Origin: CAWCKS01 sp963796195
Lineage (GTDB): Bacteria; Pseudomonadota; Alphaproteobacteria; Rhizobiales; Xanthobacteraceae
DNA: 64,000 nt
Assembly: GCA_963796195.1 (NCBI GenBank)
Contig: CAWCKS010000003.1
Span: forward strand, 737,788 to 801,787
Direction of reading: 5' to 3'
Positions 28,784 through 36,782 of this stretch are shown here, in pieces. The translations under genes and the position numbers were made by a program. Positions within the stretch are counted from its first letter, which is position 1, and each line of letters opens with the position of its first letter. Under the pieces are notes generated by a model that was given only the letters and a program-made list of their open reading frames with translations, was not told the DNA's origin and did not search any database.

Positions 28784-28807
28784 GGGCGCGGTCATTCCGC
28801 GCCCTTT
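28784..28807. terminator. Rho-independent terminator after hsp20
   Basis: GGGCGCGG (28784-28791), loop TCATT, and CCGCGCCC (28797-28804) form a perfect 8-bp stem followed by TTT. It lies between the convergent hsp20 and PEP synthase genes. The short T run makes it moderate in strength. Confidence 0.65.
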
Positions 28808-28811
28808 GTCG

Positions 28812-31236
28812 TCATGCGCGCCTACCTTGCGCATCCCGGTGCTGTTCCGCTTCCGCCTCGCTCACGATGCTCATGGTGCGCAGGACACTGGCCGGATTGA
28901 CGCTGATCGAATCGATCCCGAGCTCGGTGAGAAAGCGCGCCACCTCCGGATAGTTTGCCGGCGCTTCGCCACAAATACCGACGTGGCGATGATTGCGTCG
29001 CGCCCCGGTCACCGCGAGCCTCAGCATCTCCAGCATGCCGGGGTCACGCTCGTCGAAGTCGAACGCCACGATCTCGGAGTCGCGGTCGACGCCGAGCGTG
29101 AGCTGGGTCAGGTCGTTCGAGCCGATCGAGAAGCCGTCGAACAGCTTTGCAAACTGGTCGATCAGGATCACGTTGTTGGGAATTTCGCACATCATGAAGA
29201 TTTCGAGGCCATTCTGGCCCCGCTGCAAACCGTGTTGCGCCATCGTGTCGATCACCTTGCGCGCTTCCTCGATCCGGCGGCAGAACGGAATCATGATCTT
29301 CAGATTGCGGAGCCCCATGGTGTCGCGCACCCGCCGCAGCGCGGCGCATTCGAGGGCAAATCCGGCGGCATAGGCCGGATGCGCATAGCGTGCCGCGCCC
29401 CGGAAGCCGAGCATCGGATTCTCCTCTTTCGGTTCGAACTGCGCACCGGCCAGAAGGCGGGCGTATTCGTTGGTCTTGAAGTCCGACAGGCGCACGATGA
29501 CCGGCCGTGGATAGAACGCCGCGGCGATCATGCCGACGCCTTCGGACAACCGTTCGACGAAGAACTCCGATGGCGATTTGTGGTTTTTCGCCATCAGCGC
29601 GATCTTGCGCCGGTCATTCGCAGACTTGACCTTGTCCGGCTGTGCGAGCGCCATCGGATGCACGCCGATGTGCTGGCTGATGATGAATTCCATGCGGGCG
29701 AGACCGACGCCGCTGCTCGGCAGCAGCGCCGTTTTGAAGGCAATTTCGGGATTGCCGAGATTGACCATGATTTCGGTACGTGGGCGCTTCAGGCTGTCGA
29801 TGGCGATGTGCTGGACCTCGAAGGGCAGGGTGCCGGCATAGACATGGCCCTCGTCGCCTTCGGCGCACGACACTGTCACCGCATCTCCGGTCTTGACCTT
29901 GCGCGTAAAATTCTCGACGCCGACCACCGCGGGCACGCCAAGCTCGCGCGCGACGATCGCGGCGTGGCAGGTTCGCCCGCCATGGTCGGTCACGATCGCG
30001 GCGGCGATTTTCATGACCGGTTCCCAATCGGGCCGCGTTGCCGGCGCAACCAGAATCTCGCCGGCCTTGAACGATCGGAGATCGCGGTCATGTCTGATGA
30101 GCCGCACCTTACCCGAAGCGATCTTCTCGCCGACCGCCCGGCCCGAGCCGATGACCGTGCCGGTCGACTTCAGCGCGTAGCTCTCAAGCGCGTCCGGCTT
30201 CTGTTGCGAGGCGACCGTTTCGGGCCGCGCCTGCACGATATAGAGCTCGCCGTCGCGTCCGTCCTTCGCCCATTCGATATCCATCGGAGTCGGATGGCCA
30301 TTTCGCGCCGAGTAATGCTCTTCAACGACGATCGCGTGTTCGGCCAGCTTGATCACGTCCTCGTCATTGATGCAGAAGCAGCTTTGATCGGCTCGTGCCG
30401 TCGTCAGGATTTTGGTCGCCGCGCGCCCGGCGGGCGTAGACCAGACGTTTCTTCTTGGAGCCGAGCCGCCGCGACAACACCGCGCGAAAGCCGTTCTTCA
30501 ATGTCGGCTTATGTACATAGAATTCATCGGGATCGACCGTGCCCTGAACGATGGTCTCGCCGAGACCATAGGTGCCGGTCACGAAGACGACGTCGCGAAA
30601 TCCGGTCTCGGTATCGAGCGTGAAGATTACCCCGCTGGCGGCGAGGTCGGAGCGGACCATCTTCATCACTCCGACCGACAAGGCCACCTTGAAATGATCG
30701 AAGCCGTTGTCGATGCGGTAGGAAATCGCCCGGTCAGTGAAAATCGATGCAAAGCAGCGACGGCACGCGTCGAACAGCTCACGCGGGCCGCGAACATTCA
30801 GGTAGCTTTCATGCTGGCCGGCAAAGCTTGCGGTCGGCAGGTCTTCGGCCGTGGCCGAGCTGCGCACCGCAACCGCAACCTCCTTGCCATACTCGGCTTC
30901 CAGCTGGCGGTAGGCCTGTTCGATCTCGCGTCGCAGGCCGTCGCGATCGGTCGCCTCATACACGATTGCGCGCGCTCGCGCCGCGCGCTTGCTCAGTTCG
31001 GAAATCTTGCGCTTATCCAGACCGCTGAGGAGACGTCGCAACTCCTCCGAGGCGCCGGCTTCGGTCAGGGCATCGCGATAGGCCGCGGCCGTCAGCGCAA
31101 AGCCGTTCGGCACCCGCACACCCTTCGTCGATAGCACAGAGTAGAGTTCGCCGAGCGAGGCGGTCTTGCCGCCGACCAGCGGCACGTCATCCAGATCGAT
31201 GTCCTTGAACCATCGAACATAGCTTGAAGCGGTCAT
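28812..31236 (-). CDS. ppsA: Phosphoenolpyruvate synthase, one frameshift
   Basis: About 806 residues in the restored frame. The N-terminal ATP-grasp domain (VPLVGGKTASLGELYSVL, AVRSSATAEDLPTASFAGQH) is followed by the phosphohistidine swivel domain with GGRTCHAAIVARELGVPAVV. The PEP/pyruvate barrel contains IMIPFCRR, GSNDLTQLTLGVDRD and VGICGEAP. It converts pyruvate, ATP and water to PEP, AMP and phosphate, for gluconeogenesis. One frameshift near 30425. A consensus FixK box lies 68 bp upstream, pointing to induction at low oxygen. Confidence 0.9.
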
Positions 31237-31304
31237 CGTTCTCTCCGCTGCGCAAAACCCTCATAGGGTATTGTCGCAATCTGCCAGTCGGGCCGACGAG
31301 AAAT

Positions 31305-31318
31305 TTGCGCGAGATCAA
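31305..31318. promoter_or_regulatory. FixK/FNR-type box (TTGC-N6-TCAA)
   Basis: TTGCGCGAGATCAA fits TTG(A/C)-N6-(T/G)CAA. It lies between ppsA (68 bp) and the divergent SbmA/BacA-like gene (33 bp). Spacing favours ppsA. Confidence 0.55.
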
Positions 31319-31351
31319 GGGATTGGAGGCGACGCTTGTTAACTTTAAACT

Positions 31352-32497
31352 ATGATTGGATCAGAGGACAAACCGCATGACACCCGCCGCCGCTGGCGGC
31401 GGTTTTGGCAAAGTGGTTGGGGCTTTTGGCGAGGGCGTTCAGCGTGGAGCGTATGGTCGTTGTGTGCCGCTCTCGTCGCCATCGTCGCCATGCAGCTCTA
31501 CGTCCAGTACCAGCTCAACTACTGGAATCGAGATTTCTTCAATGCGCTGGAGCGCAGAGATGGCAACGCCTTGTTTACCCAAGCGTTACTCATGCTTCCG
31601 CTCGGCGCAGCCAATATTGCGCTTGCGATGGCGTCCGTCTGGGGCCGCATGACGACGCAACGCCGCTGGCGGGAATGGCTTACGACACACCTGATCCGCT
31701 ATTGGCTCGAGAACGAACGATATGTCGGCCTTGCGCGAGTCGATGGCGAGCACAGAATTCCGGAGTATCGCATCGCCGAAGATGCCAGGATTGCAACCGA
31801 CGCGCCGATCGATTTTGCGCTCGGCTTGCTGTCGTCGCTGATGACCGCCGTCGTCTTCATTCAAATCCTCTGGAACGTTGGCGGTGATGTGACACTGTCG
31901 TTTTCGGGTTTGACGATCCGGATCCCCGGATACCTCGTGATCAGCGTTGTCATCTACTCGGGCCTGATAACAACGGCGATGTTACTGGTCGGCGCGCCGC
32001 TGACGCGAGTGATCGCGCGCAAGAACCAGGCCGAGGCGGAATTGATTACGGCTGCGCACGCCGTCCGCGATGTCGGCGAGGGTTTGTCGGCGGGACCTAA
32101 CACGGCGAACGCGCAGCACGAGTTGTGGGGGACATTGCGAGGCGTACTTGCGCAGTGGCGCAGCCTGTGTTGGCAGCTGGTGCGGACAACGCTCGTGTCA
32201 CAAGGCAACTCGCTGCTGGCGCCGATTGTCGGGCTTGTCCTGTGCGCGCCAAAATATCTCGGCGGTACGATCACGCTTGGTGAGCTTACACAGGCCGCCG
32301 CGGCCTTCACGCTGGTGCAGAGCGCATTTGGCTGGCTGGTCGACAACTACGCCAGAGTAGCTGACTGGGCATCGTCGATTGAGAGGGTTGGAGGCTTGCT
32401 GCTCGCACTCGATCAATTGAACGGAAAGCCGATCCAGGCGATTGAGAACGCGATGCCGACCGCCGTCCCGGTGACAGGAGAGGCGCGCATGCCGTGA
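31352..32497 (+). CDS. SbmA/BacA-like peptide transporter family (membrane domain only)
   Basis: 381 residues with several transmembrane helices: SLCAALVAIVAMQLYVQYQL, LTTHLIRYWLENERYVGL, and LGLLSSLMTAVVFIQILWNV. The segment LNYWNRDFFNALERRDGNAL is typical of the ABC_membrane_2/SbmA_BacA family. There is no Walker A or ABC signature, so it is not a full YddA/BclA-type transporter; it resembles proton-driven SbmA/BacA in size. BacA homologues import peptides and, in rhizobia, protect bacteroids from host peptides. The frame is intact. A FixK-like box is 33 bp upstream. The peptide substrate is inferred from the family. Confidence 0.75.
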   Translation: MIGSEDKPHDTRRRWRRFWQSGWGFWRGRSAWSVWSLCAALVAIVAMQLYVQYQLNYWNRDFFNALERRDGNALFTQALLMLPLGAANIALAMASVWGRMTTQRRWREWLTTHLIRYWLENERYVGLARVDGEHRIPEYRIAEDARIATDAPIDFALGLLSSLMTAVVFIQILWNVGGDVTLSFSGLTIRIPGYLVISVVIYSGLITTAMLLVGAPLTRVIARKNQAEAELITAAHAVRDVGEGLSAGPNTANAQHELWGTLRGVLAQWRSLCWQLVRTTLVSQGNSLLAPIVGLVLCAPKYLGGTITLGELTQAAAAFTLVQSAFGWLVDNYARVADWASSIERVGGLLLALDQLNGKPIQAIENAMPTAVPVTGEARMP

Positions 32498-32551
32498 TGT
32501 GGGATAAGCGTGCCAGGAAATCGTTCATGAATCTGGTGCGATCACCAGCGA

Positions 32552-33895
32552 TTAAGCAACGGTATGGGATTTGGTCGTGGCTGCGCGGTGAGACGCGATG
32601 AGGTCGGCATACCAGCGGGCCGATGCCTTCGGGATGCGCCGCTGGGTTGGATAGTCGACATACACCAGCCCGAAGCGCTGGCTGTAGCCCGATCCCCATT
32701 CGAAATTGTCCAGCAGCGACCACACAAAATATCCGCGGACGTCGGCGCCGGCTGCGATGGCGCGCTGCATCGCCTCGATGTAGCCCTTGATATAGGCGAT
32801 GCGGCCGGGATCGCTGACGTTCCCGCTTGCATCGAGCTTGTCGTCGGTGGCCGTGCCGTTTTCCAGGACGTAAATCGGCACGCGATAGCGCCGGTCGATT
32901 TCGATCAATGTATCGGCAAACGCATCGGGGACGATCGGCCAGCCGATGGCGGTACGCGGCACCTCGGCCGGGGGCCCGGCAAAGCCAAAACCCAGGACCT
33001 CGTCCGGATTCGCCTTGATGTAATTCGGTGAGTAGTGGTTGAGGCCGAACCAGTCGAGCGGACGGCAGATCGAGGCCATGTCGCCGGGCTGCTGGTATGG
33101 CTCGATCGCACTCGCGAGCGATGGCGGGTAACAGCCGAAGAACTGCGGTTCCGGGAAGGCGCCGTTCCAGTAGTCGGCAAATTTGCGCGCGGCTTCGTGA
33201 TCGGCGGGATCAGCACTGGCTGGCAAACAGGGTTGCCGATTGTGAGCGGCGCCAATCGACGCGCCGGTGACCGCAGCGCGCAGGGCATCGACCGCGCCGC
33301 CGTGCGCGAGATTGACGTGATGGATCGCGCGATGCAGGGCCGTCTTGTCCCTCAACCCGGGAGCGCCGAGGCCAAAGGCGTAGCCGAACAGCGTGAACAC
33401 GCACGGTTCGTTGAAGGTGGCAAGGCGCTTGACGCGATCGCCGAAGCGCCGCCCGATCAGCATGGCATAGTCGGCGAACCATCCGGCGCTGTCGCGGTTC
33501 TGCCAGCCGCCAAGGTCATCAAGAGCCTGCGGCAGGTCCCAATGATACAGGCACAGCCACGGTTCGATCCGGGCAGCGAGCAGGGCATCGATCAGTCGGT
33601 CATAGAAGGCGAGGCCGGCCTCGTTGATCGCGCCACGGCCCTTCGGCAGGACGCGCGGCCATGCCACCGAGAAGCGGTAGGCGTCGACCCCGATGTCGCG
33701 CATCAAGGCAATGTCATCGCTGAAACGATGATAGTGGTCGCAGGCGGTATCGCCGGTGTCGCCGTTGACGATGCGGCCTTTCTCCCGGCAGTACGTGTCC
33801 CAAATGCTGTCGCCGCGGCCGTCCTCGTGCGTTGCGCCTTCGATCTGAAAGCTCGACGTCGAGACGCCCCAGGTAAATGAACCCTTCTCGGCCAT
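32552..33895 (-). CDS. Glycoside hydrolase family 1 beta-glucosidase
   Basis: 447 residues from ATG 33895 behind GGAGG. GH1 marks: FTWGVSTSSFQIEGA at the N-terminus, acid/base Glu in RLATFNEPCVFTLFGYA near 161, nucleophile Glu in IYVLENGTA near 346, and GYFVWSLLDNFEWGSGYSQR near the end. It hydrolyses beta-glucosides or related glycosides. No signal peptide, so cytoplasmic; no sugar transporter is adjacent. A perfect FixK box lies 60 bp upstream, which is unusual for a glucosidase. Confidence 0.92.
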   Translation of the reverse strand: MAEKGSFTWGVSTSSFQIEGATHEDGRGDSIWDTYCREKGRIVNGDTGDTACDHYHRFSDDIALMRDIGVDAYRFSVAWPRVLPKGRGAINEAGLAFYDRLIDALLAARIEPWLCLYHWDLPQALDDLGGWQNRDSAGWFADYAMLIGRRFGDRVKRLATFNEPCVFTLFGYAFGLGAPGLRDKTALHRAIHHVNLAHGGAVDALRAAVTGASIGAAHNRQPCLPASADPADHEAARKFADYWNGAFPEPQFFGCYPPSLASAIEPYQQPGDMASICRPLDWFGLNHYSPNYIKANPDEVLGFGFAGPPAEVPRTAIGWPIVPDAFADTLIEIDRRYRVPIYVLENGTATDDKLDASGNVSDPGRIAYIKGYIEAMQRAIAAGADVRGYFVWSLLDNFEWGSGYSQRFGLVYVDYPTQRRIPKASARWYADLIASHRAATTKSHTVA

Positions 33896-33955
33896 ATGAG
33901 CCTCCGCAACTCCGTTTCGGGACAATCAATCTCTCGGTTATTCGGCAGGCGGCTA

Positions 33956-33969
33956 TTGAGGAACCTCAA
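33956..33969. promoter_or_regulatory. FixK/FNR-type box before beta-glucosidase
   Basis: TTGAGGAACCTCAA is a perfect 14-bp palindrome and exact TTGA-N6-TCAA match, 60 bp upstream of the minus-strand GH1 gene. Confidence 0.65.
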
Positions 33970-34035
33970 AGTTGGCGTGGCGCCCGCGGGCGCGATCTTG
34001 CCATGTGGCGGTGCAACAGACCGGCCCGACCTTTA

Positions 34036-34049
34036 TTGAGGTGCATCAA
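34036..34049. promoter_or_regulatory. FixK/FNR-type box before host-attachment family gene
   Basis: TTGAGGTGCATCAA, exact TTGA-N6-TCAA, 80 bp upstream of the plus-strand gene at 34130. Together with the box 80 bp away, it gives each divergent gene its own site. Confidence 0.65.
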
Positions 34050-34129
34050 CAAGCCTGGACCCTTGAGCGGCTTAGCTGAGTTATCGACGGGGCCGAGAGC
34101 CCTGCATCGCCTTAGCCCGGAGGTCCGTC

Positions 34130-34576
34130 ATGGCCAGAGTCATCCCGCACAATGCCGTTGTGCTCGTCGCCGACGGCTCACGCGCGCTGTTCCTGCGCAA
34201 CGAGGGCGATGCAATCGTTGCCAATCTCAGGACCGAACTGGTTCTCACCGACGACAATCCGCCGACCCATGAGCAGGGCACCGATCGGCCCGGACATGCC
34301 GGCAAGATTCCGGGAACGCAGCGCCGCTCCGGCATGGAGCCGACCGATTGGCACGACATCGAGGAGCACAAATTCGCCCGTCGCGTCGCTGCCGCGGCGG
34401 AGGAGCTGGTGCGAACGCAGCATATCAAGGCGCTGCTGGTTGCCGCGCCGCCGCGCACGCTCGCAGAGTTGCGTCGGTCCTTCCATGACGACGTCAAGCA
34501 GCGGATCGTTGCGGAGCTCGACAAGGATTTGACCAGGCATTCGGTGGCGGACATTGAAAAGCATATGCTGGCCTGA
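34130..34576 (+). CDS. Host attachment family protein
   Basis: 148 residues: NAVVLVADGSRALFLRNEGD at the start, then GQQ-like linker THEQGTDRPGHAGKIPGTQR, DIEEHKFARRVAAAAEEL, and IKALLVAAPPRTLAELRRSF. It matches the family annotated as required for attachment to host cells, which has an eRF1-domain-like fold. The name comes from an Agrobacterium observation; a molecular role is not established. The second eRF1-like protein of this island, also behind a FixK box. Confidence 0.82.
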   Translation: MARVIPHNAVVLVADGSRALFLRNEGDAIVANLRTELVLTDDNPPTHEQGTDRPGHAGKIPGTQRRSGMEPTDWHDIEEHKFARRVAAAAEELVRTQHIKALLVAAPPRTLAELRRSFHDDVKQRIVAELDKDLTRHSVADIEKHMLA

Positions 34577-34609
34577 GTAGTATGATGGCTTAAAGTCGGG
34601 ACGATCGAC

Positions 34610-35755
34610 TTGGAACGACGGATCAGCGAAACGGAAGAACCGACGTCAGGCCCTTTGCCCGACGCGTTGCTCTTCTGGCCTTTTGCAGCCGCCAAACTGG
34701 CGACCGACTCCTTCCGCTGGTGGCTTGACGCCTATGTCGGCCAGCCTCCCGCCAAGAGCGCAACCAACGCACCGGACTGGACCACGCCGAACGAGGTAGT
34801 GCTGCAGCTCACCTCGATGCAACTCCGTGATTTCTCGTATGGCAGTGCCGGCCAGCCCACGCTGGTGTGCGCGCCCTATGCGCTGCACCGCGCGCTGATC
34901 GCGGACTTCGCACCGGGGCATAGCATTGTGGAGACGCTGCACGCGGGCGGCGTCGAGCGCGTCTTTCTCACCGACTGGCGCTCGGCGACGACGGAGATGC
35001 GCTATCTCTCGATCGACAGTTATCTCGCCGATCTCAATATCGCCGTCGATGAGATCGGGCCGCCGGTCGATCTCGTCGGCCTGTGCCAGGGCGGCTGGCT
35101 GTCGCTGATTTACGCGGCACGCTTTCCGCACAAGGTGCGCCGGCTGGTTCTCGTTGGTGCGCCGGTCGACATGCGCGCGGCCTCCGAGCTGTCGCGGCTG
35201 GTCGCCGAAGTGCCCAGCGCCGGCTTCGACGAACTGGTCCGGCGCGGCGACGGCATCGTGAGCGGGCGGCACATGATCCAGCTCTGGAGCAACGCGTTGG
35301 TTGGCCACGACCCGGAGCAGCTGCTGGAGCGCGCCCTGACGTGCGGGCCGGCCGAGCGCACGAAGTATCGCGAGCGCTTCAATGACTGGGACAATGCACC
35401 ACTCGACCTGCCCGGCGCTTATTACCTTCAGGTCGTGAACTGGGTGTTCAGGGAGAACCGGATTGCCGAGGATCGCTTCGTGGCGCTGGGCCGCACCGCG
35501 CGGCTCGCTGATGTGACGGCACCCCTGTTTCTGCTGACCGCCGCCGAGGACGAGGTCGTTCCGCCGGCGCAGGCATTGGCAGCGGCGCGGCTGGTTGGAA
35601 CGCCTGCCGCGCTGGTGGAAAAGACCACCGAACCATGCACCCATCTCGGACTGTTCATGGGCAGCGAGGCGTTGGGCAACTCCTGGCGGCGGATCGCGCG
35701 CTGGCTGGCCGCGGACGCGCTATCAATGCCCGAGCGGAAATCGGCAACCGGTTGA
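34610..35755 (+). CDS. PhaC-like alpha/beta hydrolase (short polyhydroxyalkanoate synthase-type)
   Basis: 381 residues from TTG 34610; no better start is visible. VDLVGLCQGGWLSLIYAARF carries the PHA synthase lipase-like box G-x-C-x-G-G with cysteine as nucleophile; the downstream Asp and His fit FLLTAAEDEVVPP and EPCTHLGLFMG. Class I synthases are near 590 residues and class III PhaC near 355, so this is short and lacks the long N-terminal domain. It may be a synthase subunit, a depolymerase or another acyltransferase. It is 33 bp from the host-attachment gene and probably co-transcribed. Confidence 0.7.
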   Translation: MERRISETEEPTSGPLPDALLFWPFAAAKLATDSFRWWLDAYVGQPPAKSATNAPDWTTPNEVVLQLTSMQLRDFSYGSAGQPTLVCAPYALHRALIADFAPGHSIVETLHAGGVERVFLTDWRSATTEMRYLSIDSYLADLNIAVDEIGPPVDLVGLCQGGWLSLIYAARFPHKVRRLVLVGAPVDMRAASELSRLVAEVPSAGFDELVRRGDGIVSGRHMIQLWSNALVGHDPEQLLERALTCGPAERTKYRERFNDWDNAPLDLPGAYYLQVVNWVFRENRIAEDRFVALGRTARLADVTAPLFLLTAAEDEVVPPAQALAAARLVGTPAALVEKTTEPCTHLGLFMGSEALGNSWRRIARWLAADALSMPERKSATG

Positions 35756-35765
35756 CCTTTGTCAA
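35752..35765. promoter_or_regulatory. FixK/FNR-type box before CBS-BON gene
   Basis: TTGACCTTTGTCAA, exact TTGA-N6-TCAA, overlaps the stop codon of the PhaC-like gene and lies 70 bp upstream of the CBS-BON ATG. Confidence 0.65.
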
Positions 35766-35835
35766 CGAGCGGTTCCGCCATCGGGTTCAAGGTGCAAAAA
35801 AATACCATGGTGAAGCAAACCAAAGAGGACACACG

Positions 35836-36591
35836 ATGCGCGCCCACCAGATCATGACCCGTGAGGTCATCACCGTCACCCCGGACACGACCGTAACCGA
35901 CGCGGCGGCCAAGATGCTCGACAATCACATCAGCGGGCTGCCTGTGGTCAATGACACCGGTAAGCTGGTCGGTATCGTCTCCGACGGCGATTTCGTCCGG
36001 CGCTCCGAGATCGGTACGCAGCGCAAGCGCTCGCGCTGGCTGCAATTCCTGGTCGGTCCGGGAAAAGCGGCATCCGAATTCGTTCGCGCCAGCGGGCGGC
36101 GGGTCGAGGAGGTGATGACGCCGGATCCGATCACGGCGTCGGAAGACACCACGCTGGAGAGCCTGGTGGAGACGATGGAGAAGAACAACATCAAGCGCGT
36201 GCCGATCGTGCAATTCGGCCGGATCACCGGAATCGTCACCCGCACCAACCTGGTGCGGGCAGTGGCTCAGCTCGCGCGCGAAGTCCCCGATCCGACCGCC
36301 GACGACGATCACATCCGTGAGCGGGTGACGCATGCGATCGAGCAAAATGATTGGCGGCCGCTCGGCCTGCAGGTCACGGTCCACGACGGCGTGGTGCATC
36401 TGCACGGCATCATCACCGACTACCGCTGGCGCGATGCCGCGGTCGTTGCCGCCGAAAACGTCTCGGGCGTCAGGCAGGTCCACGACCACCTGTGCTGGGT
36501 CGATCCGTTCTCCGGCATGTATCTGAACTCGGAGGAAGACGACAAACTGGTGCAGCAGGCACAGACAGATCAACCGAGACTGGTCGGATAA
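35836..36591 (+). CDS. CBS-pair and BON domain protein
   Basis: 251 residues from ATG 35836 behind AGAGGA. Two CBS motifs: MTREVITVTPDTTVTDAAAK with SGLPVVNDTGKLVGIVSDGD, and MTPDPITASEDTTLESLVE with KRVPIVQFGRITGIVTRTN. A C-terminal BON domain follows from about residue 155 (LGLQVTVHDGVVHLHGIITD, GVRQVHDHLCWV). CBS pairs sense adenosine ligands; BON domains bind membranes or proteins. With its FixK box, it is probably an energy-state sensor for low-oxygen conditions; its output is unknown. Confidence 0.88.
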   Translation: MRAHQIMTREVITVTPDTTVTDAAAKMLDNHISGLPVVNDTGKLVGIVSDGDFVRRSEIGTQRKRSRWLQFLVGPGKAASEFVRASGRRVEEVMTPDPITASEDTTLESLVETMEKNNIKRVPIVQFGRITGIVTRTNLVRAVAQLAREVPDPTADDDHIRERVTHAIEQNDWRPLGLQVTVHDGVVHLHGIITDYRWRDAAVVAAENVSGVRQVHDHLCWVDPFSGMYLNSEEDDKLVQQAQTDQPRLVG

Positions 36592-36782
36592 CGCCCGGGT
36601 TCGGCGCGTTCTGCGCAAGCCCGGCCGCCATAGGGTAAAGGAACCCGAAACGCGACGGGCGGGGTTCCGACGTCCGGTTCTGTTTACCGAAAAGATTAAT
36701 CGAAGCTTGTGGTTTGGGCGGTCTACTGCCGCAACCCGCCAAGGGACTCTTTGCCCTGGAGGTGTTGGAGCGGCAGGGACGG

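Noticed and set aside
36640..36668. GGAACCC/GGGTTCC inverted repeat after the CBS-BON gene
   Set aside because: No T run follows and the 15-base loop is long; not convincing as a terminator or operator.
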